Shown: positions 1 through 5,334, counted from the stretch's first letter. The stretch is 8,783 nucleotides of DNA from CAZESH01 sp964514665 (GCA_964514665.1 CAZESH010000178.1:1-8783), one strand, 5' to 3'. Numbers and translations are program-made. The notes: generated by a model from the letters alone, not told the origin.

Positions 1-1
1 A

Positions 2-886
2 ATTGATGTGACATTCCCGAACATCGTCTATTGGCTGGACGGCAAAGAAATAAAATCGTCCAAGGTGCATGACGGGAAATTTTCCAATGGAGATCAAGAG
101 CTGCCTTTAACGATTACTTACAAAGGAACCAATTACGTTCCGATTCGCTACTTGACGGATGCCAACGATCAACAAATCTCTTGGAATAAAGCCGAAAACA
201 AAGTAAAGATTCAATCAGCGAAGGACCTTTCCTTTGAACCGGTCAACATCGCCGAGGCGCCGGATGACATCCAAAAATGGGTCGAACGCTCCAAAAATAT
301 CCGTTTGGGGCAGGCCAGGGAATACGGCGGCGATGTATACGTGCTGGTGACGCGGGGAGAGAAAAGCATGGGCGGCTATGATGTGCAAATTCAAAGCATC
401 AGGCAGTATAATACAGGCTATACTGTCTTTGTAAAATTGCTCAATCCCCCAAAGGGAAGCATCGTGATCCAGCCTTTAACTTTTCCTTATGAGCTTGTGA
501 AACTAAACACACCGCCGCAGGGTGCGGTTAAGTTTACGGATCAGGACGGAGTGGACTTTCCCCAGCTTGCAGGATTGGAATATGTTCCCGAGGTGACCGA
601 CAGATCGAATAATATTGCGCTGTTTCATCCGCTCGAAGCCGATAAGCAGATCGTCATCCGCGGGATGGTCTCGGCTTTCGAGGGTGTGCTCGACTACTCT
701 ATAGTCAACGGGGATAACAGCGTAAGCTCCAAAGGTATGGTCCAGGCCACGGCAGGAGCACCGAGTTGGGGATATTTCCATCTGGATCTGCCGCAGAATT
801 CGATCAAACAGGGAATGAGCGTGCATTTCCATCTGCTCAGCCCGAAGGACGGATCAGAGCAGGAGGAAGTTGTGTATCGGTTCTAA
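2..886 (+). CDS. Secreted protein with copper-amine-oxidase-N, PrcB-like and Gmad2 domains (5' end missing)
   Basis: The frame is open to the window edge, so the true start, and very likely a signal peptide, lies outside; the GTG at 8 is just an internal codon. Numbering from that GTG, residues 1-70 look like a copper amine oxidase N-terminal domain, including the typical YKGTNYVPIRYL stretch and a closing W-N-x-x-x-N-K-V-K-I. Residues about 105-167 (GGDVYVLVTRGEK, then MGGYDVQI, ending in PYELVKL) resemble the PrcB C-terminal domain. Residues about 205-292 resemble Gmad2, the immunoglobulin-like domain of GerM-type sporulation proteins: IVIRGMVSAFEG, then GAPSWGYFHLDLP, then SPKDGS. These families are non-catalytic and extracytoplasmic, so the protein is probably a cell-surface or envelope factor; its role is unknown. 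It does not retain enough to suggest copper amine oxidase activity. Domain calls are from pattern memory. Confidence 0.85.
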   Translation: MDVTFPNIVYWLDGKEIKSSKVHDGKFSNGDQELPLTITYKGTNYVPIRYLTDANDQQISWNKAENKVKIQSAKDLSFEPVNIAEAPDDIQKWVERSKNIRLGQAREYGGDVYVLVTRGEKSMGGYDVQIQSIRQYNTGYTVFVKLLNPPKGSIVIQPLTFPYELVKLNTPPQGAVKFTDQDGVDFPQLAGLEYVPEVTDRSNNIALFHPLEADKQIVIRGMVSAFEGVLDYSIVNGDNSVSSKGMVQATAGAPSWGYFHLDLPQNSIKQGMSVHFHLLSPKDGSEQEEVVYRF

Positions 887-914
887 ACGGATCTTCGGGT
901 CCGGTTCAGATTGA

Positions 915-945
915 AAGACAAAGTATAAGTGAAGGTGTTTATATT
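915..945 (+). promoter_or_regulatory. Possible promoter for the structured RNA
   Basis: TATATT at 940-945 is a fair -10 element. The best -35 match is AAGACA at 915-920 with a long 19-bp spacer, so the upstream element is weak. Transcription would begin near 952, just before the 5' arm of the long hairpin, and that position is the main reason for listing it. Confidence 0.3.
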
Positions 946-952
946 CATTCCT

Positions 953-1155
953 AACAGCCGGAGGAGGGATTTCTATTCGATAGTGAGTCTGTTTTTCGTT
1001 GCAGAAGGGAGGAGCTGAGAGGCCTAGAACCATGAAAGTCGGAGGTCTTCGCTTTTAAGCATATGCTTCGATGGTTCTTGGTCTGTCAGGTCTGGACTGG
1101 TCATTCTCGCATCTTCGCCGAAAAGCAGTCGATCTAGGGAATAGAAATCCCCCCT
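953..1155 (+). ncRNA. Candidate structured small RNA, 6S-like long imperfect hairpin
   Basis: This non-coding stretch folds end to end. Bases 963-998 pair with 1119-1154 in one register, with 28 of 36 positions Watson-Crick plus one G-U; the cores are 966-978 (GGGATTTCTATTC) with 1139-1151 and 989-998 with 1119-1128. A second helix joins 1015-1033 to 1071-1089 with two mismatches and one G-U. Between the two helices is an asymmetric open region of about 16 nt on the 5' side and 29 nt on the 3' side. A closing stem, a central bubble and an apical arm in about 195 nt is the architecture of 6S RNA, which binds RNA polymerase by mimicking an open promoter. Several mismatches sit inside otherwise continuous stems, as in a conserved RNA. 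A T-rich terminator follows and a possible promoter precedes. The pairing is seen; the 6S identity is inferred from shape only. A decayed palindromic mobile element is the main alternative. Confidence 0.5.
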
Positions 1156-1185
1156 TCGAGCTTAAAGAATATAAACCTCGAACAT

Positions 1186-1240
1186 AAAACAGACTTTGTC
1201 TACAGGCTGAATTGGACATCCAGGTCCGTTTTTTCTTTTT
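1186..1240 (+). terminator. Probable rho-independent terminator after the structured RNA
   Basis: AAAACAGAC (1186-1194) can pair with GTCCGTTTT (1224-1232) with one mismatch, enclosing about 29 nt. A smaller alternative stem is GGAC/GTCC at 1214-1217 and 1224-1227. The run TTTTTTCTTTTT follows at 1229-1240. The T tract is strong but the stem is modest. A separate hairpin, TTCGAG/CTCGAA (1155-1160 and 1177-1182), lies just upstream. Confidence 0.45.
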
Positions 1241-1305
1241 ATCGGGACAAAAAAATGATAAGATGAATAATGGTGGACAAACGGAAGGTGAGGAGGTTAC
1301 TGCCG

Positions 1306-1689
1306 TTGAAGAGAACTTTAATCGGACTGTTCAAGAGCAACGAGACAACCGGGGAAAAAGCGAAGGACCCACTGCTCAAGACCAAATACTACAAGCTTTC
1401 CAGAGAAAAAGTGTGGGATGAAGTGATCAAGGTGCTGCACAAAAAGAACGGCTACAAGGTGCTGCACGAGGTGCAGAACGTCGGTGAGATCGTAGCGGAG
1501 AGAAGAACGCCGTTCGGACGGAAGCAGGATATCACGATTACCCTGTTTACGATTAACCCGGTGAAAACCGCAGTGGACATTTATTCCGCTTCCCGGGGCT
1601 CGATGGGGGATCTCGGCTCGAATTACAGAACCATTCTTGATTTGTATGCGTCTTTTGATAAAGCGCTTTCGGCTTATAAGATTCAATAG
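1306..1689 (+). CDS. DUF1499-type small protein, probable TTG start
   Basis: The product has 127 residues from the preferred start. The C-terminal part, DIYSASRGSMGDLGSNYR at residues 91-108 followed by a helix, resembles the end of DUF1499 proteins (a serine/arginine-rich strand, then D-L-G-x-N-R). The centre (about 45-90) alternates like beta strands: a basic loop, ERRTPFGRKQD, then ITITLFTI. No signal peptide or membrane segment is seen, so it is probably cytoplasmic. The molecular function is unknown. An in-frame ATG at 1270 has no convincing ribosome binding site, whereas AGGAGG at 1291-1296 lies 9 nt before TTG at 1306, so the shorter form starting MKRTLIG is preferred. The gene is alone between the terminators at 1240 and 1729, so it is probably monocistronic. 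DUF1499 membership is moderately sure. Confidence 0.8.
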   Translation: MKRTLIGLFKSNETTGEKAKDPLLKTKYYKLSREKVWDEVIKVLHKKNGYKVLHEVQNVGEIVAERRTPFGRKQDITITLFTINPVKTAVDIYSASRGSMGDLGSNYRTILDLYASFDKALSAYKIQ

Positions 1690-1698
1690 CGGACAGTG

Positions 1699-1729
1699 AA
1701 AAAGCGGAGAATCAGCTTCTCCGCTTTTT
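1699..1729. terminator. Bidirectional rho-independent terminator
   Basis: A 13-bp perfect stem, AAAAAGCGGAGAA/TTCTCCGCTTTTT (1699-1711 and 1717-1729), has a 5-nt TCAGC loop. The A-rich and T-rich flanks give a U tract in both directions. It sits between the convergent DUF1499 gene and tpx and should end both transcripts. Confidence 0.9.
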
Positions 1730-1759
1730 GCCGTCATAAAATTGCTTTTTAAAAAAGGA

Positions 1760-2278
1760 TCATACGAGCTGCTTTACGGCTTCTACCGCCTTCTCGTAAT
1801 CCGGATGCTCAGTCATTTCCTCCAGATATTCGATGTAACGGATCGTATTGCTTTCATCAACAACAAAGATCGATCTCATTAACAGCGCGAATTCTTTGAT
1901 CAGCACACCGTAGGCTTCGCCGAAATTACGGGACTTGTAATCGGATAGCGTCACGACTTTATCGACACCTGCAGCACCGCACCAACGGGCTTGTGCAAAC
2001 GGCAGGTCAACGCTGACCGTCAGCACGACGACTTTGTCGCCTAGCTTTCCGGCCTCTTCGTTAAAGCGGCGGGTTTGTGCGTCACATACGCCGGTATCCA
2101 GTGAAGGCACAACGCTGATCAGTTTAACCTTCCCTGCGTAATCGGCCAAAGAAACCTCCGTACCCAGGTCTTTGTTCAGTTTAAAATCAGGAGCTTGACT
2201 TCCTACCTTCAGTTCCGGTCCGACAAGTGTAAGCGGATTGCCTTTAACTGCCGCAACGCCGCTGCGTTCCATAGACAT
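1760..2278 (-). CDS. tpx: Thiol peroxidase (atypical 2-Cys peroxiredoxin)
   Basis: This enzyme reduces hydrogen peroxide and alkyl hydroperoxides in the cytoplasm, using thioredoxin as electron donor. The 172-residue length is normal for the family. The peroxidatic site is seen in PSLDTGVCDAQTRRF, with Thr62 and the peroxidatic Cys65. The resolving Cys100 is in FAQARWCGAAGV and the conserved active-site arginine is Arg135 in LLMRSIFVVD. The N-terminal VKGNPLTLVGPELKVG and APDF stretches are also typical. The frame extends upstream to 2302, but AGGAGG at 2293-2288 lies 9 nt before the ATG at 2278, which fixes the start (MSMERSG). The gene is divergent from the rhomboid gene and convergent with the DUF1499 gene, so it is probably monocistronic. 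No PerR-like operator was recognised in its leader. The assignment is firm. Confidence 0.97.
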   Translation of the reverse strand: MSMERSGVAAVKGNPLTLVGPELKVGSQAPDFKLNKDLGTEVSLADYAGKVKLISVVPSLDTGVCDAQTRRFNEEAGKLGDKVVVLTVSVDLPFAQARWCGAAGVDKVVTLSDYKSRNFGEAYGVLIKEFALLMRSIFVVDESNTIRYIEYLEEMTEHPDYEKAVEAVKQLV

Positions 2279-2317
2279 CGTATAGTTCCTCCTTTGATCC
2301 ACCCATGAATAATAAAT

Positions 2318-2370
2318 TTGTTAAAATAACTCTTACAACATTATAATATGTTTAATTCCCAATTGTCCAA
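2318..2370. promoter_or_regulatory. Divergent promoters sharing a symmetric -10 element (tpx / rhomboid)
   Basis: ATTATAAT at 2340-2347 is its own reverse complement and supplies TATAAT on both strands. On the minus strand the -10 is 2345-2340 and the -35 is TGGACA at 2369-2364 (18-bp spacer), giving a start near 2333 for tpx. On the plus strand the -10 is 2342-2347 and the -35 is TTGTTA at 2318-2323 (18-bp spacer), giving a start near 2354 for the rhomboid gene. The minus-strand promoter looks stronger. Confidence 0.5.
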
Positions 2371-2398
2371 TATCCGATAGATTAAGGGGTGGTATTTC

Positions 2399-2998
2399 AT
2401 GATTTTTTTGCGGAATGAAAAATTCAGAGAATATATAAAGCTTTACCCTGTCACTTCGCTGGTGCTGATTGTGAATACCCTGTTGTTTTTGCTGATGACA
2501 GCGAGCGGCGGTTCGATGAATAATCAAGTGTTGGTGCGGTTTGGAGCGATGGTCGGAATGGCGCCTTTCGATCATCAGTATTGGCGGCTTCTGTCCGCCG
2601 TATTTTTGCACATCGGTTTTGACCACTGGCTGTTCAACTCTTTTGCGATTTTTGTGTTTGCGCCGCCTTTGGAGCGGATCATGGGAAAGTGGCGTTATTT
2701 GATGCTGTATTTGGCAAGCGGCGTGATCGGCAACATGATCAGTTCGCTTTTTTTCGACGGCATCTCGGCGGGAGCTTCCGGGGCGATTTTTGGCGTCTAC
2801 GGCGCTTATATCTACATGGGGCTTTTTCGCAAATATTTGTTGGATCAGCAGTCCAGAAAGACGATCACGATTATTCTTGCAGTGGGGATTGTTTATTCGC
2901 TTGTTGTTCCGAATATTAATTTATGGGCCCATCTGGGTGGTTTTGCCGGCGGATTTCTGCTTTTCGGAGTTTTGCATACAAGCGGCAGGAATGGATAG
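2399..2998 (+). CDS. Rhomboid-family intramembrane serine protease
   Basis: Rhomboids cut membrane proteins within or beside their transmembrane helices using a Ser-His dyad buried in the bilayer. The 199-residue product has about six hydrophobic segments (near 17-35, 65-88, 97-118, 124-141, 155-170 and 172-193). The catalytic signature is present: GASG with the nucleophile Ser127, and His178 in NLWAHLGGFAGG. The conserved HxxxxHxxxN of helix 2 appears as His71, His76 and Asn80. The protein is a minimal rhomboid without an added cytoplasmic or TPR domain. AAGGGGTGG at 2384-2392 sits 6 nt before the ATG. The gene lies between a divergent promoter and the LysR promoter, and no convincing terminator was seen after it. 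The substrate is unknown. The family call is firm and all key residues are intact. Confidence 0.95.
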   Translation: MIFLRNEKFREYIKLYPVTSLVLIVNTLLFLLMTASGGSMNNQVLVRFGAMVGMAPFDHQYWRLLSAVFLHIGFDHWLFNSFAIFVFAPPLERIMGKWRYLMLYLASGVIGNMISSLFFDGISAGASGAIFGVYGAYIYMGLFRKYLLDQQSRKTITIILAVGIVYSLVVPNINLWAHLGGFAGGFLLFGVLHTSGRNG

Positions 2999-3023
2999 TC
3001 TAAGGGGTACCTGCGAAAAAGTA

Positions 3024-3052
3024 AAGACTTTTATTCATTTTTCAGCTATAAT
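3024..3052 (+). promoter_or_regulatory. Sigma-A-like promoter of the LysR gene
   Basis: A consensus -10, TATAAT (3047-3052), follows a poor -35, AAGACT (3024-3029), at a 17-bp spacing. The predicted start is near 3059, giving a leader of about 53 nt. A good -10 with a weak -35 is common in regulated promoters. Confidence 0.6.
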
Positions 3053-3060
3053 AAGTTGAT

Positions 3061-3079
3061 TTTGCAATCGGATTGCCAA
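3061..3079. repeat. Inverted repeat in the LysR leader, possible operator
   Basis: TTTGCAATCGGATTGCCAA contains a perfect 6-1-6 inverted repeat, GCAATC-G-GATTGC (3064-3076), extended by two more pairs after one mismatch. It lies at about +3 to +21 of the predicted transcript and upstream of the ribosome binding site. An autoregulatory operator is plausible. It does not show the T-N11-A spacing with A/T-rich arms usual for LysR sites, so the binding factor is uncertain. Confidence 0.4.
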
Positions 3080-3111
3080 GAAAACAGTAACGACTTTGGA
3101 GAGAGTGACTC

Positions 3112-3999
3112 GTGGAATTACGACAATTGCAATACTTTGTAAAAGTAGCCAAAATGCAGCATGTTACCCATGCTTCCGAGGAACTGCATGTAGCTCAATC
3201 GGCAGTGAGCCGGCAGATTCATCAGCTTGAGGAGGAGCTTGGCGTCACCCTCTTCGTTCAAAAAGGGCGGAACCTGCAGCTGACTCCCGCAGGCAAGCTG
3301 TTTCTGGGACGTGCAGAAAAGATTCTTGCCGATCTGGATAAGGCGGTAACCGAAGTTCACGAGTTTTTGGATCCCGAATTGGGGGAGATTCGCATCGGTT
3401 TTCCGCACAGCCTGGGACTTAATATGGTCCCTTGCATTGTTGCCGAGTTTAAGAAGAAGCATCCAAATGTGAAATTCCGTTTTAAACAAGGAAAATATAA
3501 CAGTTTGATTCAGGATGTGAGCAGCGGTGAAGTCGATCTTGCCCTCATCTCCCCATGTCCGGAAAGTCTTGAGCAATTAACCGGGGAAATCCTGTTGACT
3601 GAAGAGCTTTTTGCAATCCTGCCGCCCTCCCATTCGTTGGCGGAAGAGGAAAGTATCCGCTTGGAACAGCTGAAGGACGAAACCTTCGTAATGTTCATCC
3701 AGGGCTATTCTCTGCGCCCGATCGTTTGGGATGCTTGCATGAAGGCGGGATTTGTCCCGAAAATAGGCTTTGAAGGAGAAGAAACGGACACGATTCGCGG
3801 GTTGGTTGCGGCCGGAATGGGTGTAAGCCTGCTTCCTGAAATGGCCCTGACCGGTGTTAGTCCCCTTCAGCCTGTAAAGGTCAAAATCAGCGAGCCGAAG
3901 GTGACGCGCACGATCGGGCTGATCAGAAGAAACGGCGACAAACTTCCGATGGTCGCGGATCTGTTCAGAAATTACCTGCTCACTTACTTCGACCGTTAA
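3112..3999 (+). CDS. LysR-family transcriptional regulator, GltC-like
   Basis: The product has 295 residues, normal for LysR regulators. Residues 1-60 form the winged helix-turn-helix (MELRQLQYFVKVA, then HVTHASEELHVAQSAVSRQI, then LEEELGVTLF). A linker helix follows, and a periplasmic-binding-protein-like effector domain begins near residue 90 (EIRIGFPHSLG). As remembered, the protein follows Bacillus subtilis GltC through most of its length, including IRIGFP, FKQGKY, GEVDLALI, EGEETDTIRGLVAAGMGVSLLPE and RTIGLI. GltC activates gltAB (glutamate synthase) in response to 2-oxoglutarate and glutamate. Here gltAB is not adjacent, so this may be a paralogue with another target. The GTG start follows GGAGAGAG at 3098-3105. 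A strong terminator at 4051 suggests a single-gene transcript. The LysR call is certain; the GltC-like function is inferred. Confidence 0.93.
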   Translation: MELRQLQYFVKVAKMQHVTHASEELHVAQSAVSRQIHQLEEELGVTLFVQKGRNLQLTPAGKLFLGRAEKILADLDKAVTEVHEFLDPELGEIRIGFPHSLGLNMVPCIVAEFKKKHPNVKFRFKQGKYNSLIQDVSSGEVDLALISPCPESLEQLTGEILLTEELFAILPPSHSLAEEESIRLEQLKDETFVMFIQGYSLRPIVWDACMKAGFVPKIGFEGEETDTIRGLVAAGMGVSLLPEMALTGVSPLQPVKVKISEPKVTRTIGLIRRNGDKLPMVADLFRNYLLTYFDR

Positions 4000-4050
4000 A
4001 GTTTCCCGATTTTTCTTCGTTTGAACGAACACTTCCGGCAAAAGAAAAAA

Positions 4051-4090
4051 GAAACCGCTCCTTTTCGGTAAAGGAGCGGTTTCCTTTTGT
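4051..4090. terminator. Strong bidirectional rho-independent terminator
   Basis: A 14-bp perfect stem, GAAACCGCTCCTTT/AAAGGAGCGGTTTC (4051-4064 and 4070-4083), with a TCGGT loop, is followed by CTTTTGTTTTCTT on the plus strand. On the minus strand the outgoing sequence is TTTTTTCTTTT, so it can also end transcripts running left from the metallopeptidase gene. Confidence 0.9.
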
Positions 4091-4128
4091 TTTCTTCATG
4101 GGGCTGTTTTCGTAAATAATTTTGACTG

Positions 4129-4310
4129 GGGCTGCTTCTCCTTGAGAACGAAAGCGCAAAGGCGTGGGGTATGGGTGGAGGAGTGAATACGTTCGCCTTT
4201 ATCTGGCTTGTTTACCTCTGACTTCTATATTCAGGAACAAGACAGATAACAGCGGCTGAACCCATACCCCCGCCTGTTAAGAAGCTGCCTGCGTTCTCAG
4301 GTAGGAAGGG
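4129..4310. ncRNA. Second long imperfect hairpin: structured RNA or small palindromic element
   Basis: No gene is recognised between the LysR stop and the metallopeptidase stop. This stretch folds on itself in nested helices. CTTGAGAACG (4141-4150) pairs with CGTTCTCAGG (4291-4300), and CTTC (4135-4138) can pair with GAAG (4305-4308). GGCG-TGGGGTATGGG (4161-4175) pairs with CCATACCCC-CGCC (4262-4274), and GTTCGCC (4191-4197) with GGCTGAAC (4254-4261). TTATCTG-CTTGTT-CCT (about 4199-4217) pairs with AGGAACAAGACAGATAA (4233-4249). A 5'-side bulge of about 15 nt (4176-4190) is left open. A plus-strand RNA could start near 4127 from a weak -10 (TAAATAAT at 4113-4120) and end at the hairpin 4311-4356. 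Equally, the sequence could be the 3' untranslated region of the leftward metallopeptidase transcript, or a miniature transposable element. The strand is undecided. Confidence 0.4.
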
Positions 4311-4364
4311 CAAGGGGGCTGCCCAAAGTCATTTATGACTTTGGGCAGCCCCCTTGGTCCTTTT
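4311..4364 (+). terminator. 22-bp perfect hairpin, probable terminator
   Basis: CAAGGGGGCTGCCCAAAGTC plus AT (4311-4332) is exactly complementary to 4335-4356, leaving a TT loop. GTCCTTTT follows on the plus strand, a short and offset T run, while the minus strand has no T run after the stem. It therefore best suits termination of rightward transcripts entering from 4129-4310. It ends 9 nt from the stop codon of the leftward metallopeptidase gene. The motif of GGGGCTG, CCC, AAAGTCA, a short loop and its complement resembles repeated intergenic hairpins I recall from many Firmicutes. Confidence 0.6.
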
Positions 4365-4365
4365 A

Positions 4366-5049
4366 TCAGTCTCTGCGGCGGAGAAAGATCATGACGAAGC
4401 GCAACAGCTGCAATAACGAGACCAGAGCAGCGGCCACGTAAGTCAAAGCCGCGGCATTCAGCACTTTTGCGGAGCCGATGGCTTCCTGAGGCGTTACAAA
4501 CCCTTGGGCGACCATTACCTTTTTCGCCCGTGAGCTGGCATTGAATTCGACCGGCAGGGTCACAAGCTGAAAGGCGACGGCAGCCGTGAACAAAATGATG
4601 CCGAGTCCGATCAAACCTGAAAAGCTGAGCAAAAAACCGCCGAGAATTAAAAACGGCGCGGCTCCCGAAGCCAGATTGGCGATCGGAAACATGCGGTGGC
4701 GCATGACGAGAGCCGGATAATGCACTTTATGCTGAATGGCATGGCCTACTTCGTGACAAGCCACGGAAACGGCGGCGATCGAATTGCGGGAATAAACCGA
4801 TTCGGATAACCGGACAACTTTCTTAATCGGATCATAGTGATCGGTCAGTGCACCGGCGACCGGTTCCACCGGAACGTCATGCAATCCGTTGGCATCCAAC
4901 ATTCTTCTTGCAGCTTCATAGCCTGTCATTCTAGAAGATACCGGGTGCTCCGACCATTTGTGAAAAGTTCCTTTCACTTTAAAGGAAGCCCACATGGAAA
5001 TGACAATGGCAACAATGATTAAAAAATCCCAAGGCGAGTAAAAAAACAT
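4366..5049 (-). CDS. Membrane-bound neutral zinc metallopeptidase (YugP-like)
   Basis: The 227-residue product matches the putative zinc peptidase family of Bacillus YugP. An N-terminal membrane segment (about 6-24) is followed by a soluble region and the zinc site CHEVGHAIQH, with His99, Glu100 and His103. Two more hydrophobic stretches (about 124-145 and 146-167) lead to LPVEFNASSRAKK, where Glu168 is the likely third zinc ligand. A last membrane segment lies near 200-222, then a basic tail (RRRD). Active-site residues are intact, so the protein should be active; its substrate is unknown. The frame begins at an ATG at 5058, but the ribosome binding site GGAGGG (5064-5059) touches that codon. 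The ATG at 5049 has 9 nt spacing and gives MFFYSPWDFL, so it is preferred. Leftward transcription probably continues to the terminator at 4083-4051. Confidence 0.92.
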   Translation of the reverse strand: MFFYSPWDFLIIVAIVISMWASFKVKGTFHKWSEHPVSSRMTGYEAARRMLDANGLHDVPVEPVAGALTDHYDPIKKVVRLSESVYSRNSIAAVSVACHEVGHAIQHKVHYPALVMRHRMFPIANLASGAAPFLILGGFLLSFSGLIGLGIILFTAAVAFQLVTLPVEFNASSRAKKVMVAQGFVTPQEAIGSAKVLNAAALTYVAAALVSLLQLLRFVMIFLRRRD

Positions 5050-5201
5050 GATCTTCATCCCTCCATTGCTTTAGGCGTTTATTATGAGATGGCTCCCACG
5101 AGAACTCGGGGTTCTTTAATGGGTAGATTTCTCCTTTTTCAACCTAACAATACGCAAATAGAGAACAGGAGTTTCATGATTCCAAAAATTTTTTTGACAG
5201 A

Positions 5202-5220
5202 ATTTCTTACAGGAAGAAAT
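5202..5220. repeat. Inverted repeat between the metallopeptidase and amtB genes
   Basis: ATTTCTT-ACAGG-AAGAAAT is a perfect 7-5-7 inverted repeat. It directly follows TTGACA (5194-5199), a consensus -35 whose matching -10 (AAATAT at 5217-5222, 17-bp spacer) is poor. It could be an operator over a weak upstream promoter. Nothing else marks it. Confidence 0.25.
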
Positions 5221-5310
5221 ATCCATTTTCAGCTCCTCGTCATTAAAATTGTAAAAAACCTAACATACATGAGGAAAAAACGAAGAAATATTCGTGTTTT
5301 CTGTTATTCA

Positions 5311-5327
5311 TGTATAAAAATATAACA
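5311..5327. promoter_or_regulatory. GlnR/TnrA box I, activator position
   Basis: TGTATAAAAATATAACA fits the GlnR/TnrA consensus TGTNA-N7-TNACA with one mismatch (T for A at position 5). Its centre (5319) is about 51 bp upstream of the predicted amtB start (about 5370) and just upstream of the -35. That is where TnrA and GlnR bind when they activate in Bacillus and Paenibacillus. Confidence 0.65.
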
Positions 5328-5334
5328 TTTTCTA

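Noticed and set aside
1318..1737. Minus-strand frame opposite the DUF1499 gene.
   Set aside because: It runs through the bidirectional terminator and has no recognisable domain, so it is a shadow frame.
2333..2347. Possible PerR box (TTATAATNATTATAA) in the tpx leader.
   Set aside because: Only the half-site ATTATAA is present and the other half does not match; it is explained by the -10 element.
4122..4150. TTGACT at 4122-4127 considered as a -35 for the second structured element.
   Set aside because: No TATAAT-like sequence lies 16-18 bp downstream.
5089..5325. Plus-strand frame of 78 codons in the gap between the metallopeptidase and amtB.
   Set aside because: There is no ribosome binding site, composition is A/T-driven and it ends among the regulatory sites of amtB. 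It is non-coding regulatory DNA.
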